A stretch of DNA of 64,000 nt from Tritonibacter multivorans (lineage in GTDB: Bacteria > Pseudomonadota > Alphaproteobacteria > Rhodobacterales > Rhodobacteraceae). The stretch lies in assembly GCF_001458415.1 (NCBI RefSeq), contig NZ_CYSD01000031.1, positions 62,001 through 126,000 on the forward strand, in the 5' to 3' direction. The notes under the pieces were generated by a model. The model ran no database searches. It saw only the letters and a list, made by a program, of their open reading frames with translations, and was not told the DNA's origin. Shown here piece by piece: positions 16,201 to 24,131 of this stretch. The position numbers and the translations under genes were made by a program. Position 1 is the first letter of the stretch. The number at the start of each line of letters is the position of its first letter.

Positions 16201-17619
16201 TTAGTCCTCCAGTACCCATGTGTCTTTGGTGCCGCCGCCCTGACTCGAGTTCACCACAAGGGATCCCTTCTTCAGCGCAACACGGGTCAGGCCGCCCGGG
16301 GTGATATTGATCCCTTCAGGCGAGACGAGGACAAAGGGGCGCAGGTCCACATGGCGTGGCGCCAGGCCCGAACGTGCAAAAATCGGAACCGTGGACAGAG
16401 ACAGCGTTGGCTGTGCGATGTAGTTTCCGGGTTTTGCTTTCAGCTTGGCCCGGAAGGCTGCAAGCTCTCGCTTGCTGGCGGCGGGGCCAATAAGCATGCC
16501 ATAGCCGCCCGATCCGTGAACCTCTTTGACGACCAGTTCATGCAAATTATCAAGCACATAGGCCAAAGCCTCGGGTTCAGAACAACGCCAGGTCGGCACG
16601 TTCTGCAAGATGGCCTTTTCGCCGGTGTAGAACTCTACAATATCAGGCATGAAGGAATAGATGGCTTTGTCGTCCGCAATCCCGGTGCCGGGCGCATTGG
16701 CAATGGTAATGCCACCCGCACGATAGACGTCCATAATGCCGGGCACACCCAGAGCGCTGTCGGGGTTGAAGTTCAGCGGGTCGAGGTATTCGTCATCCAC
16801 GCGCCGGTACAGCACATCAATGGCCTTGTAGCCCTGGGTCGTGCGCATACAGACACGCCCGTCTCGCACCCGCAGATCATGGCCCTCGACCAGTTCCACG
16901 CCCATCTGATCCGCGAGGAAGGCGTGTTCATAATAGGCCGAATTATAAATCCCCGGGGTGAGCACCGCGACGGTTGGGTCGCCTGAAGTTGCGCTGGGGG
17001 CGCAGGCAGCCAGCGATCGACGCAGGTTGGTGGGGTAATCTGACACCCGCTGAACGCGGGTCTTGCTGAACAGTTCTGGGAACATCTTCAGCATGGTTTC
17101 GCGGTTTTCCAGCATGTAGCTGACGCCGGAGGGCGTGCGGGCATTGTCTTCAAGAACGTAAAATTCGTCCGGCCCGGTGCGCACCAAATCGATGCCGACA
17201 ATATGCGTATAGACCCGGCCCGGCGGCGAAACCCCCAACATCTGAGGCAGAAAGGCTTCGTTGCCGATCACCATTTCGGCGGGCAGGCGACCCGCACGCA
17301 CAATCTCCTGACGATGATAGATGTCGTGCAAAAACGCATTGATGGCCCGGACGCGCTGTTCAATGCCGCGCGACAGTTTTTGCCACTCACTGCTGGATAT
17401 CACTCGGGGAATGATATCGAAGGGGATCAGCCGCTCTTCGGCGTCTGCTTGACCATAGACGTTGAATGTTATGCCCGTCAGGCGAAAGACTTCTTCAGCT
17501 TCGCGTTGTTTCGCCCGTAATCGGGCCACGTCTTCTTCGCCGATCCACTGTCCTATTTCGCTATAGGCGGTTCTGAAAGAACCGTCCGGATTATGCATTT
17601 CGTCAAAAAAGTCTGTCAT
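16201..17619 (-). CDS. Circularly permuted ATP-grasp protein (type 2)
   Basis: A 472-residue protein of the permuted ATP-grasp family (CP_ATPgrasp). Typical segments are the F-N-V-Y-G-Q start, P-F-D-I-I-P-R, V-L-E-D-N-A-R-T-P-S-G-V-S-Y, G-I-Y-N-S-A-Y-Y-E-H, and V-K-E-V-H-G-S-G-G-Y-G-M-L-I-G-P near the C-terminus. ATP-grasp enzymes join an amine to an ATP-activated carboxylate, so a peptide-ligase role is likely. It is the first gene of the Anbu operon. ATG 17619 matches the family start; the frame is open upstream to about 17847 but that stretch looks non-coding. Confidence 0.9.
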   Translation of the reverse strand: MTDFFDEMHNPDGSFRTAYSEIGQWIGEEDVARLRAKQREAEEVFRLTGITFNVYGQADAEERLIPFDIIPRVISSSEWQKLSRGIEQRVRAINAFLHDIYHRQEIVRAGRLPAEMVIGNEAFLPQMLGVSPPGRVYTHIVGIDLVRTGPDEFYVLEDNARTPSGVSYMLENRETMLKMFPELFSKTRVQRVSDYPTNLRRSLAACAPSATSGDPTVAVLTPGIYNSAYYEHAFLADQMGVELVEGHDLRVRDGRVCMRTTQGYKAIDVLYRRVDDEYLDPLNFNPDSALGVPGIMDVYRAGGITIANAPGTGIADDKAIYSFMPDIVEFYTGEKAILQNVPTWRCSEPEALAYVLDNLHELVVKEVHGSGGYGMLIGPAASKRELAAFRAKLKAKPGNYIAQPTLSLSTVPIFARSGLAPRHVDLRPFVLVSPEGINITPGGLTRVALKKGSLVVNSSQGGGTKDTWVLED

Positions 17620-17770
17620 GGGTCCAGACTGGCAAAAAACAATCGAGTTACAAGGCGTTGACAGTTTTAAGCTGTTCCAACAATATCGCGCGCTGCATGC
17701 AGGCAAGGGTGTTCTCTTTGGTAAAGGTACAAAGGCACCACGAAAATCAGCATCCTCTCTTCCTGCTGGG

Positions 17771-17789
17771 AAAAATGGTGACCATTTTT
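17771..17789. promoter_or_regulatory. 19-bp perfect palindrome AAAAATGGTGACCATTTTT
   Basis: Two 9-base arms flank a single central G, so it cannot form a useful RNA hairpin but is a good dimer-binding DNA site. It lies about 150 bases upstream of the ATP-grasp/Anbu operon start and about 205 bases upstream of lacI. The regulator is unknown. Confidence 0.5.
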
Positions 17790-17952
17790 TGGGCAGGGGA
17801 TGTGCCGAGCGGGTCCACAATCGCGAGACCAGGAGAGAATCAATCATCTCTTAACGCTGCCAGCCCGTTCGCACTTGGGCGCATCTGCATTCAATTTCCC
17901 GTTGCCCCCTTCATTTCTTGTCGCGCGTAAAATAATATCAAAGCGAAAGATG

Positions 17953-17968
17953 CCTCAACCGATTGAGG
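17953..17968. promoter_or_regulatory. Possible LacI-type operator CCTCAACCGATTGAGG
   Basis: A 16-base near-palindrome (one mismatched pair) centred on CG, the usual centre of LacI-family operators, 25 bases upstream of the LacI gene ATG. It may be an autoregulatory site. Its sequence differs from the larger palindrome at 19052-19075. Confidence 0.35.
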
Positions 17969-17993
17969 TAGAAGACCACTGGAGGCTGCACCA

Positions 17994-19025
17994 ATGTCCA
18001 ATTCCAAAATTCGGAACATGGAGGAATTTGCGGCTGTCAGTGGGATCTCGCGGCCGACGGTCTCAAAGTACTTCAATGACCCCGACAGTGTGCGCAAATC
18101 GACTCGCAGCAAGATCGAGGCGGCACTGGAGGAATATGATTACCGTCCGAACTTCTATGCCATCAACCAGAACCGCCGCCAGACCAAGACGATCGGCCTT
18201 GTCGTGCCGAACCTAGCGGATCCATTTTTTGCGGCGATCACCCGGATTATGGAGGGGCTGATAGTAGAGGCGGGGTTTAACCCGCTGCTGCTCAGCTCTC
18301 ATGGTGGACCCGAACAAGAACTTGCCAACCTGGAGAGCCTGCGGGCGATTAAACCCGCGGGCGTATTGCTTGCGCCACTGGGACGGGTTTCTGCCATCGA
18401 ACAGATTGCGGCTTTTGCGGAGCAGATCCCAACGGTTCTGTTTGACGCAAATCTGGAAGGTGTGGGAGCTGCTTTTTTCGGGTCCGACAACCAGCGTAGC
18501 ATTGGCCAAATCGTTGAATATCTTTGCAGATCCGGAGAACCGCCGGTATTTTTCGAAATGAAACACCCGGTGAACGCAAATGCCTATCGTCGGCAAAGCG
18601 CCTATGTCGAAGCGATGGAGCGACTGTCTCATGACCCGATCATCCTGCAGGCCGATGGCGTGGGCTGGGACTTTGAAAAGATTGGCTATGACGAAGGGCG
18701 CAGGGTGATTGCCCAGCAATCGTTGCAAAGCAATACGGTGCTTTGCTCGAACGACCGACTGGCGATTGGCCTCTTGGCGGCGGCTTATGAAAGCGGGCTG
18801 CAAGTTGGCCTTGGCGACAAGAGCAGTCTGCGCGTCGCAGGTCACGACGACCATCCTTTTGCGCGCTACACATGCCCGAGCTTGACGACTATGTCTCAGG
18901 ACTATGAGGCCATCTGCCGTCACAGCGTGCAGACGATTCTGGAGCTGATCGACCACGGAGAGCCGCTTTCTCAACGGCAGGAAACCCTTTTTTCGGCGCA
19001 GCTTGTCATGCGAAACTCGGCATAA
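17994..19025 (+). CDS. LacI-family transcriptional regulator of the polyol operon
   Basis: A 343-residue LacI/GalR protein. The N-terminal helix-turn-helix reads F-A-A-V-S-G-I-S-R-P-T-V-S-K-Y-F-N-D-P (about residues 9-27), followed by the hinge region and a periplasmic-binding-like sugar domain from about residue 62 (T-I-G-L-V-V-P-N-L-A-D-P-F-F). It is transcribed in the same direction as the downstream polyol ABC operon, with a 24-base palindrome between them. It probably represses that operon until a sugar alcohol binds. Confidence 0.93.
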   Translation: MSNSKIRNMEEFAAVSGISRPTVSKYFNDPDSVRKSTRSKIEAALEEYDYRPNFYAINQNRRQTKTIGLVVPNLADPFFAAITRIMEGLIVEAGFNPLLLSSHGGPEQELANLESLRAIKPAGVLLAPLGRVSAIEQIAAFAEQIPTVLFDANLEGVGAAFFGSDNQRSIGQIVEYLCRSGEPPVFFEMKHPVNANAYRRQSAYVEAMERLSHDPIILQADGVGWDFEKIGYDEGRRVIAQQSLQSNTVLCSNDRLAIGLLAAAYESGLQVGLGDKSSLRVAGHDDHPFARYTCPSLTTMSQDYEAICRHSVQTILELIDHGEPLSQRQETLFSAQLVMRNSA

Positions 19026-19051
19026 ACGCTCACATCTAATTAATAATTCGC

Positions 19052-19075
19052 AAAACTTTCCGCGCGGAAAGTTTT
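19052..19075. promoter_or_regulatory. 24-bp perfect palindrome, probable LacI-type operator of the polyol operon
   Basis: The half site AAAACTTTCCGC is followed immediately by its exact reverse complement; the centre is CG. It lies between the lacI gene and the transporter operon, two bases in front of a TTGACG -35 hexamer (19078-19083). A bound repressor would block RNA polymerase. LacI-family operators are CG-centred palindromes, which fits the adjacent regulator gene. Confidence 0.7.
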
Positions 19076-19077
19076 TA

Positions 19078-19107
19078 TTGACGTCGCGATCATATTTCGC
19101 CTAGCCT
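19078..19107 (+). promoter_or_regulatory. Candidate sigma-70 promoter of the polyol operon
   Basis: TTGACG at 19078-19083 is followed after 18 bases by TAGCCT at 19102-19107, about 26 bases before the coding start, with a GGGAGGAAG ribosome-binding site at 19125-19133. The -10 match is weak, so position is inferred mainly from the -35 and the overlapping operator. Confidence 0.45.
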
Positions 19108-19133
19108 AAGCGCATCATCGTTTAGGGAGGAAG

Positions 19134-20435
19134 ATGATGTCTGGTAAGAGTGCACTGCTTGGCGCAACAGCGCTGGTATGCATGGCAGCGAGCGGCGCAA
19201 TCGCCGACGGCCATGGGAAAGAACTGACCATCGCGATTGTGAACAATGGTCACATGATCAACATGCAAAAAGTTGCCGAAGCCTATACCGAGGCCACCGG
19301 CACAAAACTGAACTGGGTCGCCTTGGAGGAAGGCGTGCTGAGGGAACAGGTGACCTCGGACACTGCTACCGGAGGTGGTCAGTATGACGTCATCAATATC
19401 GGCATGCAGGAAGCGCCGATCTGGGGCGCTGCGGGCTGGATTGAGCCGCTCAACTTTTCTGACGCTTATGATGTCGAAGACATCCTGCCCGCGATGCGCG
19501 CCGGACTTAGCCATGAAGGCACGCTTTATGCTGCGCCGTTTTATGGCGAAAGCTCCATGGTGATGTATCGCAAGGACCTAGCCGATGCGGCGGGCGTAAC
19601 AATTGGCGACAATGACAGCTGGGACAATGTCAAAGCTGCGGCCGCTGCCATGCATGACCCGGACAATGGTGTCTATGGTGCCTGCCTGCGTGGCAAGCCC
19701 GGTTGGGGGGACAACGCAGCCTTTATCACGACCGTTGCCAATTCCTTTGGTGCTGCCTGGTTCGACGCAGATATGAAACCGCAGCTCGACTCTCCAGAGT
19801 GGAACGCGGCGATCAACTTCTATGTGGATCTGCTGTCCAACTACGGACCGCCGGGATCCGAGGGCAATTCCTTCAACGAAATCCTTGCTCTGTATAACGA
19901 AGACAAATGCGGACTGTGGATTGATGCAACGATCGCGGCCTCGTTCCTAGAGAACCCGAATGTCGCTTATGCGCAATCGCCGAATGCCGGCAACCCGGTT
20001 GGGGCAAACTGGCTTTGGGCCTGGGCGTTTGCGGTCCCCGCAGGATCCCCCAACGCTGACGCGGCGCAGGACTTTATCGAATGGGCCACCTCTAAGGAAT
20101 ATGTGCAGGCGGTGGGCAACCACCCAGAGTTTGGCTGGGGCTCTGTACCCACCGGTCAGCGGGCCTCCACCTATGACCTGCCAGAGTTTCAGGCAGCTGC
20201 CAAATTCGCCGCCGCCGAGATGGCTGCGATCAATTCGGCAGCGCCTGAGCCAACGGATCTGAAACCCTATGTGGGCGTGCAGTTTGTTGCGATCCCGGAG
20301 TTCCCGCAGATCGGTGTGGTTTTTGGGCAGGAAATGGCTGCTGCACTGACCGGTGCCAAATCCGTCGAAGATGCCCTGGCGGACAGCCAGAAAGCAGCTG
20401 ACGGCATCATGCGCGAAGCGGGCTACTACGAATAA
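19134..20435 (+). CDS. smoE: Polyol (sorbitol/mannitol) ABC transporter substrate-binding protein
   Basis: A 433-residue periplasmic sugar-binding protein with an N-terminal signal peptide (K-S-A-L-L-G-A-T-A-L-V-C-M-A-A-S-G-A-I-A, cleavage near residue 24) and a family 1 solute-binding fold. Gene order (binding protein, two permeases, ATPase, short-chain dehydrogenase, mannitol dehydrogenase) matches the Rhodobacter smo polyol operon, which is the main ground for the substrate. ATG occurs at both 19134 and 19137. A hairpin follows its stop, which may raise its message level over the downstream genes. Confidence 0.85.
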   Translation: MMSGKSALLGATALVCMAASGAIADGHGKELTIAIVNNGHMINMQKVAEAYTEATGTKLNWVALEEGVLREQVTSDTATGGGQYDVINIGMQEAPIWGAAGWIEPLNFSDAYDVEDILPAMRAGLSHEGTLYAAPFYGESSMVMYRKDLADAAGVTIGDNDSWDNVKAAAAAMHDPDNGVYGACLRGKPGWGDNAAFITTVANSFGAAWFDADMKPQLDSPEWNAAINFYVDLLSNYGPPGSEGNSFNEILALYNEDKCGLWIDATIAASFLENPNVAYAQSPNAGNPVGANWLWAWAFAVPAGSPNADAAQDFIEWATSKEYVQAVGNHPEFGWGSVPTGQRASTYDLPEFQAAAKFAAAEMAAINSAAPEPTDLKPYVGVQFVAIPEFPQIGVVFGQEMAAALTGAKSVEDALADSQKAADGIMREAGYYE

Positions 20436-20449
20436 GCCTCTGCTCTTTT

Positions 20450-20477
20450 GCTGAGAGCCACGCTTTTGGCTCTCAGC
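20450..20477 (+). promoter_or_regulatory. Intercistronic hairpin after the binding-protein gene
   Basis: GCTGAGAGCC and its exact complement form a 10-base stem with an 8-base loop, 15 bases after the smoE stop and 73 bases before smoF. Only three T residues follow, so it is more likely an mRNA-stabilising or partial-termination element, as common after ABC binding-protein genes, than a full terminator. Confidence 0.6.
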
Positions 20478-20549
20478 TTTGACCGATCCCCTTTTATCAT
20501 TCACGCGCCAACCGGCGTTCCAATCAACCCGTGAAGGGACAGATAAGCT

Positions 20550-21488
20550 ATGTCTGACCGAAGGCTTCCAAGATTACTGCAAACACCGGCGGTGGTGCTG
20601 CTGCTGATCTGGATGATTGTACCCCTCAGCATGACCTTGTTCTTCTCGTTCATCCGTTACGTGCTGAACAGTTTGCGCCGCCCCGAGTGGACAGAACCAA
20701 GCCTGAGCAATTGGCGGGGGTTTGGAAACTACAACTATGTCTTGAACAACAATGATTTTTTGCTGGCAGTTCAAAATAGCCTGCTCATTGTCTGTTCGAT
20801 CGTTTTGCTCACGGTCATTCTGGGCGTGCTGATTGCCGTGCTGATCAACAAGGCCTTTCCGGGCCGCAGTATCGTCCGGGTTCTGCTGATCTCGCCGTTC
20901 TTCGTGATGCCGGCCGTGAACGCAGTCCTGTGGATCAATATGATCCTGGATCCGGTGCTGGGCTTGCAGGGGCTTGCGGTGGAGGGTCTGAATGGGACGC
21001 TTCAGAACCTACGCGCCGCGCCCGGTATCGGCTGGTTCTTCTCGCTCTGGCCAGAGCTTCAGCCGATCTCTTTCCGGGCAACGCAGACCTCGGCCTATGC
21101 GGTGATCATCATGGTCACATGGCAGTGGACCCCCTTTGCGGTGCTGATCTTCATGACCTCGCTGCAGTCCGAGGACCAGCAGCAGAAAGAAGCGGCTGTT
21201 CTTGATGGGGCAGGGGTCTGGTCACAGTTCAGATTTCTCACCTTGCCGCATCTGTCCCGCCCGATTGCCATTGTGGTGATGATCCAGGCGATCTTCCACC
21301 TGTCGCTCTATGCCGAGATCGAAATCGTCAGCCGCGGCAATGGCAACAAAAACCTGCCCTATCTGATCGGCGAATTCGCCAACAACAACATCGGCGCGGC
21401 CAGCGCCACCGGCATCTTTGCCGTCATCCTTGCCAATATTATTGCCATCTTCCTGCTGCGAATGATTGGCAAAACACTGATGGAGTGA
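20550..21488 (+). CDS. smoF: Polyol ABC transporter permease (MalF type)
   Basis: A 312-residue membrane protein with six predicted helices. The EAA loop that contacts the ATPase is visible as K-E-A-A-V-L-D-G-A-G-V-W-S-Q-F-R-F-L-T-L-P (about residues 214-234). It belongs to the MalF-like sugar permease family and forms a heterodimer with the next gene product. A 3-base gap separates it from that gene. Confidence 0.9.
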   Translation: MSDRRLPRLLQTPAVVLLLIWMIVPLSMTLFFSFIRYVLNSLRRPEWTEPSLSNWRGFGNYNYVLNNNDFLLAVQNSLLIVCSIVLLTVILGVLIAVLINKAFPGRSIVRVLLISPFFVMPAVNAVLWINMILDPVLGLQGLAVEGLNGTLQNLRAAPGIGWFFSLWPELQPISFRATQTSAYAVIIMVTWQWTPFAVLIFMTSLQSEDQQQKEAAVLDGAGVWSQFRFLTLPHLSRPIAIVVMIQAIFHLSLYAEIEIVSRGNGNKNLPYLIGEFANNNIGAASATGIFAVILANIIAIFLLRMIGKTLME

Positions 21489-21491
21489 CCT

Positions 21492-22325
21492 ATGGGGATT
21501 GTCTCAGAGACGTCGACCTTCACCAAAATCCTCCGACCTGTCCTGGCCTGGAGCGTGGGGATCCTGTTCTTCTTCCCGATCTTCTGGATGGTTCTGACCA
21601 GTTTCAAAACCGACGCAGATGCGGTGAAACCAGAGTTCCTGTTCTTCTTTACGCCGACGCTCGAGAACTATCTGAACATGACCGAAAACTACGACTATTG
21701 GCGCTTTGCGCAGAACTCGGTCATTACATCGGTCTTTGCCACTGCAGGCGCGTTGGCGGTTGCCATTCCCTGCGCCTATGCGATGGCTTTCAACCCCAGC
21801 CGCGCGACCAAGGATGTGCTGATGTGGATGCTGTCCACCAAGATGCTCCCGGCGGCGGCGGTGCTGTATCCGATGACTTTCCTCACCAAAAGCCTCGGGC
21901 TATTTGACACCCATTTTATGGTGATCATCGTCCTGATGCTGATCAATCTGCCGATCGTGGTCTGGATGCTGTTCACCTACTTCAAGGAAATCCCCCGCGA
22001 AATCATCGAGGCAGGCCAGATGGACGGGGTGACCACTTGGGGCGAGATCCGCGAAATCCTGATCCCGCTCGCGTGGGGCGGCATCGCATCAACCGCGCTC
22101 CTGTGCTTCATCTTCTGCTGGAACGAGGCCTATTGGACCGTCCGGCTGACCACCACCGATGCTGCAACACTGTCCAAACTGATCGAGGGCAACCGCGCCC
22201 CGGAAGGGCTGTTCTTTGGTCGGCTTTCGGCCGTCTCAGCCGCCGCCGTGGGGCCGATCGTGGTCCTGGGATGGTTTTGCCAGAAACAACTTGTCCAAGG
22301 CTTGACCTTTGGGGCCGTGAAATAG
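21492..22325 (+). CDS. smoG: Polyol ABC transporter permease (MalG type)
   Basis: A 277-residue membrane protein with six predicted helices and the EAA loop I-E-A-G-Q-M-D-G-V-T-T-W-G-E-I-R-E-I-L-I-P (about residues 174-194). It is the MalG-like partner of the upstream permease. It is followed after 9 bases by the ATPase gene. Confidence 0.9.
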   Translation: MGIVSETSTFTKILRPVLAWSVGILFFFPIFWMVLTSFKTDADAVKPEFLFFFTPTLENYLNMTENYDYWRFAQNSVITSVFATAGALAVAIPCAYAMAFNPSRATKDVLMWMLSTKMLPAAAVLYPMTFLTKSLGLFDTHFMVIIVLMLINLPIVVWMLFTYFKEIPREIIEAGQMDGVTTWGEIREILIPLAWGGIASTALLCFIFCWNEAYWTVRLTTTDAATLSKLIEGNRAPEGLFFGRLSAVSAAAVGPIVVLGWFCQKQLVQGLTFGAVK

Positions 22326-22334
22326 GGAACTAAA

Positions 22335-23339
22335 ATGGCACGCATCGTTCTTGAAAAAGTGACCAAGACTTTTGGGACCGCGGAGGTTATCCCACCGCTG
22401 GATCTGACCATCGAAGATGGAGAGTTCACGGTCTTTGTCGGCCCTTCGGGCTGCGGCAAGTCCACGCTTCTGCGCCTGATTGCCGGCTTGGAAGAAACCA
22501 CATCGGGGCGCGTCCTGATCGACGGCGGGGATGTGACAGAAGTGTCGCCCTCCAAACGGGGGCTGGCCATGGTGTTTCAGACCTATGCGCTTTATCCGCA
22601 TATGACCGTGCGTAAAAACATCGCATTCCCCATGCGTATGGCCGGGCTCAGCCAGGCAGAGCAGGACCAGCGCGTCGAGGTCGCCGCAGAAAGCCTGAAC
22701 CTGACGGACTACCTAGACCGGAAACCCGCGCAGCTGTCTGGTGGTCAGCGCCAGCGTGTTGCCATTGGCCGTGCGATTGTGCGTGACCCGTCCGCCTTCT
22801 TGTTTGACGAACCGCTTTCGAACCTGGATGCGGCACTGCGCGTGGGGATGCGGGTCGAGATCACCGAAATGCACGCCCGCATGAAGACCACAATGATCTA
22901 CGTTACCCATGATCAGGTCGAGGCCATGACCATGGCGGACCGGATTGTGGTTCTGCGTGCCGGGGTTATTGAACAGGTGGGCACTCCGCTAGAACTCTAT
23001 CGGACCCCGCGAAATACCTTTGTCGCTGGGTTCATCGGTTCACCGAAGATGAATCTTCTCGAAGGCTCCGAGGCACGCAAACACGGTGCACACACGCTTG
23101 GCATTCGCCCGGAACATATTGACGTCGTCGACAGCGGCGGGCTCTGGAGTGGAACTGTTGGGGTGGCAGAGCACCTTGGATCGGACACGTTTTTCCACGT
23201 GCATGACACCGGGCTGACCGAAAAGCTGATGGTGCGGGCCGTTGGGGACGTGGCCTTGCGCCATGGGGACAAAATCCATCTGAACCCGCGTACGCATGAA
23301 TTGCACCGGTTCGACGCGGCGGGGCTTCGGATGCCATGA
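22335..23339 (+). CDS. smoK: Polyol ABC transporter ATP-binding protein
   Basis: A 334-residue ATPase of the MalK/UgpC family. Walker A is G-P-S-G-C-G-K-S-T (about residues 36-44), the signature is L-S-G-G-Q-R-Q-R (about 135), Walker B is [12 protein letters not shown], and the switch His is in Y-V-T-H-D-Q. A C-terminal TOBE-like regulatory domain follows from about residue 240. Its stop overlaps the SmoS ATG by four bases. Confidence 0.92.
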   Translation: MARIVLEKVTKTFGTAEVIPPLDLTIEDGEFTVFVGPSGCGKSTLLRLIAGLEETTSGRVLIDGGDVTEVSPSKRGLAMVFQTYALYPHMTVRKNIAFPMRMAGLSQAEQDQRVEVAAESLNLTDYLDRKPAQLSGGQRQRVAIGRAIVRDPSAFLFDEPLSNLDAALRVGMRVEITEMHARMKTTMIYVTHDQVEAMTMADRIVVLRAGVIEQVGTPLELYRTPRNTFVAGFIGSPKMNLLEGSEARKHGAHTLGIRPEHIDVVDSGGLWSGTVGVAEHLGSDTFFHVHDTGLTEKLMVRAVGDVALRHGDKIHLNPRTHELHRFDAAGLRMP

Positions 23340-24103
23340 AGCGGCTTGCGGGGAAAAAAGCCCTTATTACAGGGGCCGCGCGTGGCATTGGGTTTGCCTT
23401 TGCCAAGGCCTATGCGGCGGAAGGGGCGGATGTGGCGATTGCCGATATCGACCTCGCCCGTGCACAGGCCGCTGCCGCCGACATCGGAGCGCTGGCTGTG
23501 CATATGGATGTGACCGATCAGGACAGCATCGATGCAGGCGTTGCCGCCACGGTCGATGGGTTGGGACAAATCGACATACTTATCAATAACGCGGCCGTGT
23601 TCACGGCAGCGCCCATTGCAGACATCACCCGGACAGATTTTACCCGTGTCTTTGACGTCAATGTCGCCGGCACCCTGTTTCCAATGCAAGCCGTTGCCCA
23701 ACACATGATGGAACGTGGCATTCGGGGTAAAATCATCAATATGGCCTCCCAAGCCGGGCGTCGCGGCGAGCCTTTGGTTGCGGTCTACTGCGCCTCCAAG
23801 GCCGCCGTGATTAGCCTTACCCAAAGCGCGGGGCTGAACCTGATAGAACACGGTATCAATGTGAATGCCATTGCACCCGGTGTCGTCGATGGCGACCACT
23901 GGGATGGGGTGGATGCCTTCTTTGCCAAACTGGAGCACAAAGCACCGGGCCAGAAAAAAGCCGAAGTGAGCGCCAGCGTGCCTTATGGCCGCATGGGACG
24001 TGCTGAGGATCTGACGGGCATGGCAGTGTTCCTCGCGAGCGAAGAGGCCAACTATATCGTTGCACAAACCTACAATGTCGATGGCGGCCAATGGATGAGC
24101 TGA
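23336..24103 (+). CDS. smoS: Short-chain polyol dehydrogenase (sorbitol dehydrogenase type)
   Basis: A 255-residue classical SDR. The cofactor motif is T-G-A-A-R-G-I-G (about residues 12-19), followed by N-N-A-A-V, and the catalytic Tyr and Lys lie in Y-C-A-S-K (about 153-157). Size and operon position match R. sphaeroides SmoS, which oxidises D-glucitol to D-fructose with NAD. It overlaps smoK by four bases and precedes the mannitol dehydrogenase by 28 bases. Confidence 0.88.
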   Translation: MKRLAGKKALITGAARGIGFAFAKAYAAEGADVAIADIDLARAQAAAADIGALAVHMDVTDQDSIDAGVAATVDGLGQIDILINNAAVFTAAPIADITRTDFTRVFDVNVAGTLFPMQAVAQHMMERGIRGKIINMASQAGRRGEPLVAVYCASKAAVISLTQSAGLNLIEHGINVNAIAPGVVDGDHWDGVDAFFAKLEHKAPGQKKAEVSASVPYGRMGRAEDLTGMAVFLASEEANYIVAQTYNVDGGQWMS

Positions 24104-24131
24104 TCCACATCAAACGTCGGGAGGACATCGC

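Larger units (their letters stand above)
17620..17993. other. Divergent intergenic region between the Anbu operon and the lacI-type gene
   Basis: No credible gene is seen here. The region must hold the promoters of the minus-strand ATP-grasp operon and the plus-strand LacI gene. Two symmetric elements, at 17771-17789 and 17953-17968, are listed separately. The part from about 17860 to 17940 is richer in A and T, with a TAAAAT hexamer at 17928-17933, but no well-spaced -35 was found. Confidence 0.6.

Noticed and set aside
17771-17790. Intrinsic terminator reading of the 19-bp palindrome followed by T
   Set aside because: The loop would be a single base and the stem mostly A-T, so an RNA hairpin is not feasible; a DNA-binding site is more likely.
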